Positions 7,466 to 17,400 are shown, counted from the stretch's first letter. The stretch: 64,000 bases of DNA from Promethearchaeota archaeon (GCA_030605085.1 JAUWBH010000002.1:1-64000); one strand, 5' to 3'. Notes: a model not told the origin generated them from the sequence alone. A program made the numbers and translations.

Positions 7466-10000
7466 ATGAGGAATAAATGTCCTAAATGCAGTAGTGTATT
7501 AAAACCATCAAACGCTTCATATTGTATTACTTGCGGGTCTTATTTAAATATTGACTCTAATAAAATTAAATTAGAAAAGAAATCTGAAAAAAGTCATGGT
7601 TGTACATTATGCGGAATTACAATTGCTTTTTTCGTGGCTTATATTATTACCTTAGAAATTTGGGCTTCTACACCAGTAGGTTCGTTGGAAGAATTTATTG
7701 CCGATATTATATTATATGTCTTTTTTTTCGCTTTTTTTAGCTCTTTGAATGTTTTTTTGAGTAGAGAATTCAGTTCAATTATAAGAAAAAGAACTAAAGT
7801 AGATAAACCTGGAGTAGACTTATCATATTTAAAGTCAGAAAAACGGAGGTTTTACATTTTATATTATGCTTTCGTTTTGATAATTGTTTTAAGCAGTTTT
7901 ACTTCTTTTTATTTAGATAATAGATTTTTACTACTGGATTCTTTATTTTTTTTATTAGGCATAGTCAGTCTCGTTTTTATTATTAAAAAATTCAAGAGAG
8001 TAAAATATTGGATTAACCCTAGGGATATTTTAGCCATTATAACCCTTTTTTTAATGTTAATAAGCATTTGGGGTTTAGTGTATATTCAGTCTTATATATT
8101 TTTTATTTCAATTATTGGGTTATTCATATGGATTGCGTGGTTTACATTTGATGTAATTAGGGGAAATGTCGAGCTGGTAAAATTGGTTGGTTTTTCTGGA
8201 ATTGTTTTAATAATAGTAGGTTTTATTTTAGATATAATATTCGCATCATTTTACACTTCCTTTGTTCTCTATCTTGGTTTTTATGTATGGATTGGATTTT
8301 TTGTATCAGAACTACTTCAGAGAAATAAAGTACCAGGATTGGATTCAATAAGTGAATCCAAAATTTTTGAAGATTTAATTAGAGATTCCAACGCTTTAGT
8401 AGAAGATGGAAACAAATTTTACAATAAAAAAGAGTATCCAGAAGCGGTAGATAATTGGGAGAGTTCTATAATAATTTACGAAAAAGCTTTAGAATTAACT
8501 CCATCGCATACTCAAAAAGAAAAGATTCAGAGCAATATCAAGGAGCTGAGAGAGAACTTAATAAATGTGTTGGAAGAGAGTGCTAATTTACGTAATAAAA
8601 AGGCGATAAAAGCTCATAAAAAACAAGATTTACAAGAAGCAGAGATAGAATGGAAATCCGCGATTCAAGATTTTACAAAAATTATCGATATCGTTAAATT
8701 AGAGAAACTTAACATTAATTACAGCGATATAGAATCGAAAATCAGTACTATAAGAAAAAATCTTGAGCAACTTGAGATTGAAAAATTGTGCGTATCGGCT
8801 GAAGAAAAATTAGAGAGAGCTCAAACCTTACACGATAAAAATCTAACGGAAGCAATAGATTTATTAAATAAAACCTTTTCGTTATATTCTGAAGCTTTAA
8901 AAAAAGCGAAGAGAGAACCGGAGTTTATATCGTTAGTTGACAATATAAAGACTAAAATGGTCAACATACGAAATTATCAATCTGAACTTCAAGATAAGAT
9001 GGACGAGTTAATTGGTATAACACCATTGACAACTAAAGTAATGATTGAAGATTTAGATGATACAGGCTATAGAAAAGTAGAACCAATATTAAAAGCCGAG
9101 AGAAACGTAAAAGCTTTGACTATTGTTAGGGAATACGAATTTATTGGAGGTCAAGTTAGGTTCAAGATTGGATTAATTAATAACACAAATAATCCTTTAA
9201 CTAATTTTAGATTGATATTTGACTTGCCGGATGCTTTAAAATGGGTTATACACGAACCTAATAAATACGAGCGTAAAGGCGATAGCGTCCTCATTTCAAA
9301 ATTAGGCAAAAACGAAAAGAAAGTGGTTTCGTTGTATTTAGAACCAATAAATTGTATGGAAAGCCCTATAAACGCGACTGTAAGCTTTTTCGATGCGAAA
9401 GATAGACCACAAGCTATCCCGATGAAACCAAAAACGATCAAAATAACCTGTCCTATTTTTTTTACTAAAGAAAAGGCAAATTTAGCAAGAGTAAAGAAGC
9501 TTCAAAGCTCGCTTACTCATCGGGATAAAAAAATATACCCCATTATCAATACCGACGAAATTTCAGTGATTTTTTCTACGGTTTTATTAGTACTTGGAGA
9601 ATACGATATTAAATTAATATCTAAAGAATGGAGCGAAAAAGAAAAATTAGGGGAGGCTTGGTTTTATGGAACTACTAAAGTTAAAAAAAATAGAATTATT
9701 ACTTATGTTTTATTAGATGGTGAAAGTAAAACTCTAGAAATAGAAGTTTCAGCCGACGATGAGGAAAAAGTCACAGCCTTTTTAGCTGAATTAGGAAATA
9801 AAATTAGAGATAAACTGCTTAAATACGATTTAATAAATTCTGAAGAACAATTTTACGATATAAGGATGTCAATTCATCTAAATCACTGCCCTTATTGTTG
9901 GAATACTATTTCAGCAGAATCCATTCAAGAATATCTTGGGGGAGGATCAATTAAATGTAAGTATTGTAACGAAATCCTGAGTCTCAAAGAAAAACATTAA
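7466..10000 (+). CDS. Large zinc-ribbon membrane protein with a helical-repeat and C-terminal zinc-finger region
   Basis: 844 residues. It begins with a zinc ribbon (CPKC near 5-8, CITC near 20-23). About eight hydrophobic helices follow between residues 50 and 290. A long charged helical region (about 300-520) contains TPR-like segments such as YNKKEYPEAVDNWESSI. A beta-rich region of about 100 residues (near 550-650) resembles an Ig-like or DUF11-like sandwich. Then comes a mixed domain, and finally a second zinc finger (CPYCWNTI and CKYCNEIL) at the C-terminus. It is probably anchored in the cytoplasmic membrane with large soluble parts. I know no named family with this order. It overlaps the end of the convergent DUF1326 gene by four bases. 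Confidence 0.85.
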   Translation: MRNKCPKCSSVLKPSNASYCITCGSYLNIDSNKIKLEKKSEKSHGCTLCGITIAFFVAYIITLEIWASTPVGSLEEFIADIILYVFFFAFFSSLNVFLSREFSSIIRKRTKVDKPGVDLSYLKSEKRRFYILYYAFVLIIVLSSFTSFYLDNRFLLLDSLFFLLGIVSLVFIIKKFKRVKYWINPRDILAIITLFLMLISIWGLVYIQSYIFFISIIGLFIWIAWFTFDVIRGNVELVKLVGFSGIVLIIVGFILDIIFASFYTSFVLYLGFYVWIGFFVSELLQRNKVPGLDSISESKIFEDLIRDSNALVEDGNKFYNKKEYPEAVDNWESSIIIYEKALELTPSHTQKEKIQSNIKELRENLINVLEESANLRNKKAIKAHKKQDLQEAEIEWKSAIQDFTKIIDIVKLEKLNINYSDIESKISTIRKNLEQLEIEKLCVSAEEKLERAQTLHDKNLTEAIDLLNKTFSLYSEALKKAKREPEFISLVDNIKTKMVNIRNYQSELQDKMDELIGITPLTTKVMIEDLDDTGYRKVEPILKAERNVKALTIVREYEFIGGQVRFKIGLINNTNNPLTNFRLIFDLPDALKWVIHEPNKYERKGDSVLISKLGKNEKKVVSLYLEPINCMESPINATVSFFDAKDRPQAIPMKPKTIKITCPIFFTKEKANLARVKKLQSSLTHRDKKIYPIINTDEISVIFSTVLLVLGEYDIKLISKEWSEKEKLGEAWFYGTTKVKKNRIITYVLLDGESKTLEIEVSADDEEKVTAFLAELGNKIRDKLLKYDLINSEEQFYDIRMSIHLNHCPYCWNTISAESIQEYLGGGSIKCKYCNEILSLKEKH

Positions 10001-10623
10001 ATGGCCATTCTTGTTTTACCTTGTAAATCAAAGGTAGCAATTGTCCCGCTCCGATTTTCAAATTGCCAATTCTTTCCGAAGTCATTATATTTCCAGAAGT
10101 GTGTATTACAAATTTTAATATCTTTGAAGAAAACATTGAAGAGAGAGTTTTCTAAACGCTGAGGATTCTTTCCATCACCTCCAGATGCCAATGATAATTT
10201 CATCTCTCCATATGGCATCGTAATATGATATGTCTTATCCTCTTGACTCAAGTTAATATCAACATACTTGATACCCAATACTTTTCTCAATAGCAATCCA
10301 CCGGGCACATTATTGGAAAAAAATGGTTCTAAGTATTTTCTTTGTTCCTCTGTGGTTTTATCACTTATATATAGCCCTCCTTCTCCACCTTTCGCTATTA
10401 ATTCAGCAGCCTTATTGGAGTATAAGTCAATAACATTAATTACTGAAACTCCGCTGATATCCGCATCATGGATTTTGCCTTCTTCGACTCTAAATAATTG
10501 AAATGATTTGCAGGGTTCTTCTCTGTCCCTGCCAAAATAGAATGAGCAATGTCCTTCTGAGGCACATGCTTCATACCATACTCCTTTCATGTTCCAATTT
10601 ATTCTTACTTTACTTTTAGACAT
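9997..10623 (-). CDS. DUF1326 domain protein
   Basis: 208 residues. The start resembles the DUF1326 pattern: an N-terminal NMKGVWYEACASEGHCSFYFGRD with paired Cys residues, then FRVEEGKIHDADISGVSV, a TTEEQRKYLEPFF helix and a GGLLL turn. The family is found in bacteria and archaea and its function is not established. Four bases overlap the end of the convergent zinc-ribbon membrane protein. The gene is followed by the gelsolin-like gene's stop side, 46 bases away, on the same strand, so it may be the last gene of a gelsolin/GTPase transcript. Confidence 0.8.
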   Translation of the reverse strand: MSKSKVRINWNMKGVWYEACASEGHCSFYFGRDREEPCKSFQLFRVEEGKIHDADISGVSVINVIDLYSNKAAELIAKGGEGGLYISDKTTEEQRKYLEPFFSNNVPGGLLLRKVLGIKYVDINLSQEDKTYHITMPYGEMKLSLASGGDGKNPQRLENSLFNVFFKDIKICNTHFWKYNDFGKNWQFENRSGTIATFDLQGKTRMAI

Positions 10624-10669
10624 TGATTTTCACTTTATTCTTATTTTTAATTTTTGAATGTTTTTGATA

Positions 10670-11143
10670 TTATTTAATAATTTTATATTTATTATCTTTT
10701 CTACATAATTCATTGTAAGGTTTTTTCTCTTGAGAAAGGTTGTAGGCGGCAAGAGTTATATCAGCTTCGAAATCTGGTTCTAATCCTGCGTCAATTAGGT
10801 CTAAAGTGTCTTCAAATTCGATTTCTAATTCAGTTCTTCTTTCTATAGCAGCACCTCGCTTTAAACCTTTTTTTAATATATCCATACTAGCAAGAAAAGC
10901 GCCAAATTCTTGTCCTTGGTTTATTATTTGAACATTAGCAGAGATTTCCCTTTTTTCATTTAAGGTATTCGCCTTTTTTACGCCGAAATCTCTTTTTTTT
11001 TTAGAAGCTTTTTGACCAAACCACAAGTATATGTTTTTATAATCATCCACGATGTACACTGCATTTTCGGCAAAATTTAATCGGGAAATTTTTCTTGAAG
11101 TACCATTTTCGTACACGCTATACAGTTGCATCCTATTTCTCAA
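10670..11143 (-). CDS. Gelsolin-like domain protein
   Basis: 157 residues with one gelsolin-type repeat. The core reads AVYIVDDYKNIYLWFGQKAS followed by a KKKRDFGVKKANTLNE helix. This is the typical gelsolin strand pattern (VYILD.. then IYVWxGxxA and a Lys-rich helix). Asgard archaea encode gelsolin homologues that can bind and sever actin, so a cytoskeletal role is plausible. A Sec23/24-type gelsolin fold cannot be excluded. The C-terminal 60 residues are acidic and helical. It lies 101 bases downstream of a Ras-like GTPase on the same strand, which suggests the two are linked. Single-repeat length and an acidic tail differ from multi-repeat eukaryotic gelsolin. Confidence 0.72.
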   Translation of the reverse strand: MRNRMQLYSVYENGTSRKISRLNFAENAVYIVDDYKNIYLWFGQKASKKKRDFGVKKANTLNEKREISANVQIINQGQEFGAFLASMDILKKGLKRGAAIERRTELEIEFEDTLDLIDAGLEPDFEADITLAAYNLSQEKKPYNELCRKDNKYKIIK

Positions 11144-11244
11144 TATAGGATAGATTAATAATATGGTAAATTAAGTAAGTCGACATAATAAATTTTAGCT
11201 AAAAGATTCAAAACACTAACTATATATTAAATAGGAAGATGATA

Positions 11245-11802
11245 TTATAACTTCTTATATTTATTATGTAATTCTTTAATTAAAATTCGGAAGGATTGAA
11301 CAACCGCTTGTCCTGTCTTTGCTGAGGTCCTGTAATATCCTATAAAACCTCTTTTTTTTACAAATTTCCATACTTTTTTATCGTTCAAAGTTTTTTCGTC
11401 AACTAAATCGACTTTATTGCCAAATAAAATGATCGGTAAATCACCACAATGCTCTTTAATATCGTCGTGCCATTCATCTATATGTTCGAAACTTTCTTTA
11501 CCATGCTTAGATTGTTCAAGAGAAAATACAATAATGCATGCTCTACTCCCTTCGTAGAAAGCAGGGCGTAGAAAATAGAATGGATCTTGACCCGCTATAT
11601 CCCAGAAAAATAGCGTACAGTTATCACCATTTATCTCTTCTTTGTAGGTCGATAATTGTGCCCCTATTGTTTGGATATAATCCTCTTTGAAATTGCCTTG
11701 AGTATATTTCTTAATTAAGGAAGTTTTGCCGACTGCAGGATCGCCTATAATTACAATTTTAAATACGAATTTAGCTTTACTTTCGGTCAATAAATCACTC
11801 AC
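11245..11802 (-). CDS. Ras/Rab-type small GTPase
   Basis: 185 residues with all five G motifs: P-loop GDPAVGKTS (20-28), switch I Thr45, WDIAGQ (67-72), GNKVDL (128-133) and SAK (160-162). The WDxAGQ form and overall spacing match the Rab/Ras branch. The catalytic Gln72 is present. There is no C-terminal Cys motif, so prenylation of the eukaryotic kind is not expected. The start is a GTG in GTGAGTGA context. Lokiarchaeia carry large expansions of such GTPases. Its downstream neighbour encodes a gelsolin-like protein, so a role in actin regulation is an attractive inference. Confidence 0.95.
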   Translation of the reverse strand: MSDLLTESKAKFVFKIVIIGDPAVGKTSLIKKYTQGNFKEDYIQTIGAQLSTYKEEINGDNCTLFFWDIAGQDPFYFLRPAFYEGSRACIIVFSLEQSKHGKESFEHIDEWHDDIKEHCGDLPIILFGNKVDLVDEKTLNDKKVWKFVKKRGFIGYYRTSAKTGQAVVQSFRILIKELHNKYKKL

Positions 11803-11964
11803 TCAGATTTTTTTTGTTTAAATTTTATATAATAATAATAATATGACTATTATTTTTTTATTAAATTTTAGATAATTTCTAAATAAAAAAGCTTTTCATT
11901 TTAAAAATATTTAAAAAGTAAAAATTAACATAATTATGTTTGAAGATTAAAGAGACGAATTAAA

Positions 11965-12750
11965 ATGCCGGCACATTTAAGTCATAGAATGGAATGTTAT
12001 TTTGGTTTGGTTGGAGCATTAATAACCATAATTTGTGTATTTACAGCAGCAATTTTAACACCTGGATATGACCCGACAATTGATACTATCAGTTCATTAG
12101 GATTTAGACAATTTAAATCGTTATTTAGTATTGGTTTTGTCATAGGAGGTTCGTTAAGTATTCCATTTTTTATATATCTCGAGAGGGAATTAGTTAACAT
12201 TAAAGAAGGTATCAGACGACTTGCGACAGGAATATCAATCTTAACCTCCGTATGTGTTGCCCTTGTTGGAATAATTCCAGATGAGACTTATTACGATATA
12301 TTTCTCATATTCCATGCCTTCGTAGCGACAATTGCTTTTGTAGGATCAGGTGTTTACATAACTCTTTACAGCTATTTAATGTACAAAGGACCTAAAACTA
12401 AATTGTATTCAGGACCCAAGTTTAAAAAATTGCTAGCTTTTTATGGTTTTAGCGTCAATATTCCGTTAGTTCTTTTTTTAGTTTCATGGTCAGCGTTAAT
12501 AGAATGGATTTTATTCCTTTCTATATTCATCTGGGGTGTATTAACAGCTATAACTCTATTAGAATTCAGATTTTTTAACATCGCTGGTATTTATTATCGG
12601 AAAAGTAAATACCCTGAGGCATTAGAACGGTTTCAAGACGCACTCGAGATCTTAGATAAGCTTGAACTAAGCGAACATCCAATTTCAATGACAATTAAAG
12701 ATAACATTAATTATTTAAAGAATAAAGTTAAAGACCTTCAACAGAGCTAG
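11965..12750 (+). CDS. DUF998 membrane protein with a TPR-like tail
   Basis: 261 residues. The first 205 form about six hydrophobic helices with the DUF998 signature DTISSLG (near residue 40) and conserved polar residues in the loops. The last 50 residues (AGIYYRKSKYPEALERFQDA and on) look like a single TPR hairpin, which is unusual for DUF998. It is transcribed divergently from the Ras-like GTPase, with a 162-base AT-rich spacer that holds both promoters. The function of DUF998 is unknown. The tail could dock a soluble partner on the membrane; that is speculation. Confidence 0.78.
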   Translation: MPAHLSHRMECYFGLVGALITIICVFTAAILTPGYDPTIDTISSLGFRQFKSLFSIGFVIGGSLSIPFFIYLERELVNIKEGIRRLATGISILTSVCVALVGIIPDETYYDIFLIFHAFVATIAFVGSGVYITLYSYLMYKGPKTKLYSGPKFKKLLAFYGFSVNIPLVLFLVSWSALIEWILFLSIFIWGVLTAITLLEFRFFNIAGIYYRKSKYPEALERFQDALEILDKLELSEHPISMTIKDNINYLKNKVKDLQQS

Positions 12751-12804
12751 TATTTTTGTTTGTTACATCAGGATGATTGTAATAGCTTATAACATTCACA
12801 GCAG

Positions 12805-13668
12805 CTAAAATATATTCTCATAATCAATGTAAGGTCGGAATTTTCCTTGTTTCTCAGCTTCCTTTAAGCTATCAATATATCCTTGGAGGTTACTTTTTGA
12901 GGCTTTTTTTATAAAAGACCAATCAGCCTCAATTGCGCCTTCAGGACAGGCTTTTTCACAATACCAGCAAGAAATGCATCCTTCCTTCTGAATTTCTGCC
13001 TTTTCTACATCAATGGCGTCGACAGGACAATTTTCTTGGTAGGTCAAACATTTAGTACATTTATCCACGTTTATTGTAAATTTTGGAGAAATTTGTTTTA
13101 AAACTTTAAGAGTTAATTGTTTTGATTGACGCGCCCACCATGTTTTTGAAATCAATTCAAATTTAGGAATTAAATTAACATCTCCCTTCTGAACTTTTAA
13201 ACTAATTTCACAAATATTTTTTCCAAATTCTTCTGCCTCTCTGAGTTCAATTTCATCTGGATGGTCAATAGTATGCATAACTTTTGGATAAAATTGTATA
13301 GATGATGCAGAATACGAATCAAAAGTGCCTATTACCTCAAAACCTTTCTTATTTAATTCTTCGTTCATATAATAGAAGGTATTCCCTATTATACTCCCGT
13401 GGGTGCAGAAGATAAAACAGTGTTTTCCATCCATTTTGTTCATATTTTGAATGAAGGTCCGCACATTAAAAAGTTCTCTATAAAAAAAAGTAGGAGTACC
13501 TATGCCAATTAAATCAAAATTTTTTAAGTTTTTAGTATTTGCACTTTTGATTTTAACGATTTCGCATTTATTTCCACTATTTATTATACTTTGCTGTATT
13601 GTTTTAGCAATTTTTTCAGTTCCACCAGTTTGAGAAAAAAAAATTATTAATACATCCAAAAAAAACAC
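12805..13668 (-). CDS. Flavodoxin-ferredoxin fusion (EFR1-like)
   Basis: 287 residues. The N-terminal 165 form a flavodoxin domain, with the FMN phosphate loop in IFFSQTGGTEKIAK. The C-terminal part carries two iron-sulphur motifs. The second, CISCWYCEKACP, is a complete CX2CX2CX3CP. In the first, CTKCLTYQENCP, the third Cys is replaced by Tyr. In ordinary two-cluster ferredoxins this would leave one cluster with only three Cys ligands. The protein probably passes electrons between FMN and Fe-S clusters in the cytoplasm. It stands alone; the amidase remnant starts divergently about 210 bases away. Confidence 0.88.
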   Translation of the reverse strand: MFFLDVLIIFFSQTGGTEKIAKTIQQSIINSGNKCEIVKIKSANTKNLKNFDLIGIGTPTFFYRELFNVRTFIQNMNKMDGKHCFIFCTHGSIIGNTFYYMNEELNKKGFEVIGTFDSYSASSIQFYPKVMHTIDHPDEIELREAEEFGKNICEISLKVQKGDVNLIPKFELISKTWWARQSKQLTLKVLKQISPKFTINVDKCTKCLTYQENCPVDAIDVEKAEIQKEGCISCWYCEKACPEGAIEADWSFIKKASKSNLQGYIDSLKEAEKQGKFRPYIDYENIF

Positions 13669-13881
13669 TTTCCAAATAATAAATCGTTTTTTAATTATTT
13701 AAAAAAAAGAAATTATAATAAAATATTAATTTTTCTCATTAGAAGCTGTTGATAATATTAATTTGAATAGCATTTTATTCATTTTAATAGTTTATGTATA
13801 TAAGTATTCTCTTCTTATTTTATAAATGTTCAATTAAAAATTTACTCCAACAAAAAATTAAAAATTAAGAAGTGAAAAAAT

Positions 13882-15326
13882 TTGAAAACTGAATTAATTG
13901 AGTATGACGCTATTGGTTTGGGAGAATTGGTTCGAGAACGAGAAATTAAACCATCCGAATTAGTAGAGATGACTATCGAGCGAATTGAGCGAGTTAATCC
14001 TAAACTCAATGCTGTGATTCATAAAATGTATGATGAGGCACGTAAAAATGCAGAAAAATGGGATAAGGAAATTAGTACAGGTAAAAAAATTGATGCTCTT
14101 TTTAGTGGTGTACCATTCCTTTTAAAAGATATTTGTGCGGAATATGAAGGAACACCTTACTGTACAGGCGCTAAACTCCTCGAAGGAAATGTTTCAGAAT
14201 GGGATACAGAGCTAGTAATACGTCAGAAAGCTGCGGGATTAATAGTTGTTGGCAAAACTAATACTCCTGAATTTGGTATTCTTCCCACTACCGAACCTGT
14301 CTTATTTGGACCAACAAGAAACCCTTGAAATCTAAATATAACACCAGGAGGCTCGAGTGGTGGCTCAGCTGCGGCTGTAGCCGCTGGAATCGTCCCAATA
14401 GCCCATGGAAACGATGGAGGGGGCTCAATTCGTATCCCAGCCTCCTGTTGTGGAGTCTTTGGTCTGAAGCCAACTCGCGCTCGGAATCCTCTCGGTCCAC
14501 GTTATGGCGATATTGGCGGCGGAATTGTTTCAGAACACGCGCTTGCTCGCACAGTAAGAGATTCAGCAGCGTTATTGGATGCGACATCGGGACCAGACAT
14601 AGGAGATCCTTACTATGCTCCGCCAAAAAAACGCCCTTATTTAGAAGAAATTCGTCATGAAGTGGGGCGTTTAAAAATTGGATATCTGAATGAAAAATTC
14701 ATCCAGATTGCGAGAAGGCAGTAAAAGATGTCGCTCAACTATGTGAAAGTTTAGGACATAATGTTGTAGAGGTAAATCCAGAGGAACTAAGTCATGCAAA
14801 TCTTTTCATGACTTTTGGTGTTGTATTTTCTTCCGTTTCTGGTTCAGCGTTAACATATATAGAAAAGGAATTAGGGACCAAGATTACAGAAGACCAAGTG
14901 GAGCCTTTGACTTGGTTAATTTATCAAAATGCGGCAACTCGAACTGCTTCTGATTATTTACTTGCATTAGGAGAATGCCAGCTCTTTTCACGGAAAATAG
15001 CACAATGGTTTCATAAAGGTGGATATGATCTATTTCTCACTCCGACAATGACCATTCCTCCAGTAAAAATTGGATCTTTCACGGCAGAGAATGTGGGGAA
15101 ATCTATCCAATTAATGAGTCAAATGGCTGCGTTTACTAGTGTCTTTAATACAACAGGCCAACCAGCCATGTCAATTCCATTATATTGGAATGCTGATAAT
15201 TTACCAATAGGCCTTCAATTCGCAGGTCGTTTTGGTGATGAAGCCACTCTTTTCCGTTTAGCAGCTCAATTAGAGCAAGAAAGACCTTGGATTGATCGAA
15301 AACCTCCGATTCACTGTAGCCATTAA
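13882..15326 (+). pseudogene. Amidase-signature-family gene broken by a TGA codon and a frameshift
   Basis: Start TTG at 13882. The protein runs to FGPTRNP, then meets TGA at 14326-14328 where a Trp (NPWNLN) is expected. It continues in the same frame with the signature [14 protein letters not shown] and GGGSIRIPA. Near 14696 the frame shifts to [11 protein letters not shown] and runs to the normal end (stop 15324-15326). The catalytic Lys (LLKDI), cis-Ser and Ser nucleophile are all still encoded. The total of about 480 codons matches the family. Known family reaction: amide hydrolysis with a Ser-cisSer-Lys triad. Either it is a recent pseudogene or the assembly carries errors. Conservation of both sides argues that decay is recent. 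Confidence 0.85.
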
Positions 15327-15426
15327 TTTTAGCTCCAATTGATACTGACTTTTTTTTAAGTTTTTTTTTTAAAAATTAAATAATATGATATTTGAAATAC
15401 CTAGTTAATAAAGTAGCGTATCATTT

Positions 15427-16587
15427 TTAGAACGTTAATGGATATTTTCTATATTTTTCAATGGCTGCTCTCATAGCTAAAACATTTTCCCATGGCATGT
15501 TTAAAATATCATGACTTGGTCCTACAAAATACCCTCCTCCATAACCAGCTGCTTTAATGCATTTCTTTACGTTATTTTCAACATCTTGTGGCGTTCCAAA
15601 ACAAAGCACCCCAGAAGAATCCAGTCCACCTAAAAAACATAACCGATCCCCTAGGCTTTCTTTTAATCCTGCTAAATCGACACCAGCTGTGGCTTCCAGA
15701 GCTTGAATTCCATTTAGCCCCGCATCGACTAAGTCAGGTAAATATTGGTCTATTTTTCCATTAGAGTGTAATACAACTATCATGCCCTTTTTCTTGCATA
15801 ATTGAAATATTTTTTTGTGATACGGAAGTATAAATTCACGAAATTGGTTGAGAGAAAAAAATGTTCGTTCTTTATAAGCTAAATCATCTCCATAGAAAAC
15901 TATATCAACAGCCGCTTCACTAAGACGCTTGATGACTTCAATTATTGCTTGAGTATATTCACCCAAGACTTCGTGAATAAATTGGGGATTTTTACGCATA
16001 TAATAAGCGACTCGAGGGATTGTCATGCCTTCAAATAACGCTGAAGCGATTTCTATGTTCACCATTGGCATTGGGTAAAATTATGGTGCAATTGCTTCTA
16101 CTAAACCATCCCAAATTTGAGGGGAATATTTAATTCTTTCGTTAATTAATTCTGAAGGTTTGCCGTATCTATCCCAATAAGAATGCACAATTTCGGGTGT
16201 TTTAAAATAACCATCAATATACCAATCATAGATTAAACCCGTCTCTACTTGTTTGACAGTCTTATAAACTCTTCCATCCATGGTGTTAATCCTGCAATCA
16301 GGGTATTCTGGAGGAGCCGGTTTATTTCTAATTTTAAATTTATGTGGCCCAAAGGGATCCATGATAGCAAGATCAACATTCCAAAACCTCTGCTCCGTAA
16401 CGTAATATTTAACTTTAGAATTTTTTATGTTAACCCATGAAGTATACTTTTCTGGTTCTTCTGAATTTTTATAAGCTTGAAATGATGTTCCAGTTTGCTC
16501 AAAACCAAAAGTGAAAATTGGTACCATATCTGGTTCACCATCAAGTTCAAAGGTTTTAAATATGCGCTCCCGTTTTGACAAGGCCAT
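15427..16587 (-). pseudogene. URO-D/methyltransferase-type gene interrupted by an in-frame TAA
   Basis: Two pieces of one uroporphyrinogen-decarboxylase-family protein sit in the same frame. Residues 1-168 (start 16587, MALSKRERIFKTFE) end at TAA 16081-16083. The frame resumes at once (FYPMPMVNIEIASALF) and runs to 15427. The total is about 386 codons, normal for the family. The second half holds the conserved parts: FYGDDLAYKERTFFS, the HSNGKIDQYLPDLVDAGLNGIQ region and LGGLDSSGVL. Family members include haem-pathway decarboxylases and corrinoid or coenzyme M methyltransferases. The sequence looks more like the methyltransferase-like branch, but no corrinoid partner is nearby. A single point change, or a sequencing error, would explain the break. 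Confidence 0.82.
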
Positions 16588-16748
16588 AATAAAAATTTGT
16601 ATTGATAGCTTAAATAGCTTTTTAAAGAAGCTTAAAATGTTAGTTAGATTTCTATAGATTAATTATTTATACAAAGTCGTATACTTAGTATATTCTTTTA
16701 GATTGATTAGAAAAATAATTCAATGAGTTAAATGAAATATTTGGTATT

Positions 16749-17384
16749 TCAAATTTTAAATACAATAGGAGGATTAAGTTCATCCCCAAAACCAATAATT
16801 GCCGATGTATTTACGAAGGTAATTTCAAAATCGTCAATTTTTTCTTTAAACATTCCGTAATTCTCGTGAATATGACCAAAAATGTGATATTTGGGTTTAA
16901 TTCGTCTGATTGCTGTAAATAAATCCTTCGAACCAAAGTGGCTTCCTCTTCTTGTTAAATCTCCAATGCCAAAGGGAGGGAAATGAGTAATCAAGATATC
17001 TATTCCTGTTGGAATTAAATCCCATATTCCTTGAGGATCCGTTTGATTTTTTTTGCGTTCTATTTGATCCAATAACCAGTATTGCCACGAGGTTCCCCAA
17101 ATTTTTATGTTTTCAATTTCTAGTAATTCGTGCCGTAAATAAGTAGCGTTCGTAATCAATTCAGGAATTTTTTCGGGGGATAAATCGTGATTACCACTAA
17201 TAATAATTTTATAACGATGAGGTAAACTCCCTAAAAAACGGTTAAAATCAATTAAATGCTTATCGCGACCAGAATCAGATAAATCACCCGCAAAAATGAA
17301 AACATCTCCGTCAGAGATCTGTAAATTATTATTCATTCCATGTGTATCTGATATACATACAACTTTCAACTTAAATTGCTCCAA
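16749..17384 (-). CDS. Calcineurin-like metallophosphoesterase (MPPED/239AB type)
   Basis: 211 residues with the complete metal-binding set: DTHG near 13, GDLSDSG near 32, SGNHDLS near 60, ITHFPPFGIGD near 135 and FGHIHENYG near 168. The order and spacing fit the MPPED1/239AB branch, whose members hydrolyse cyclic nucleotides or phosphodiesters; the archaeal substrate is unknown. The two-metal site should be functional. Its stop lies at the far side from the upstream Mth938-like gene, 16 bases away on the same strand, which suggests a two-gene transcript. Confidence 0.93.
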   Translation of the reverse strand: MEQFKLKVVCISDTHGMNNNLQISDGDVFIFAGDLSDSGRDKHLIDFNRFLGSLPHRYKIIISGNHDLSPEKIPELITNATYLRHELLEIENIKIWGTSWQYWLLDQIERKKNQTDPQGIWDLIPTGIDILITHFPPFGIGDLTRRGSHFGSKDLFTAIRRIKPKYHIFGHIHENYGMFKEKIDDFEITFVNTSAIIGFGDELNPPIVFKI

Positions 17385-17400
17385 AAATTAGATGTTTATA

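Noticed and set aside
14326..14328. Selenocysteine reading of the amidase TGA
   Set aside because: Lokiarchaeia do use selenocysteine, but family members have Trp, not Cys, at this position.
14288..14660. ORFs on both strands in the middle of the amidase gene
   Set aside because: They are shadows; the middle frame clearly continues the amidase signature after the TGA.
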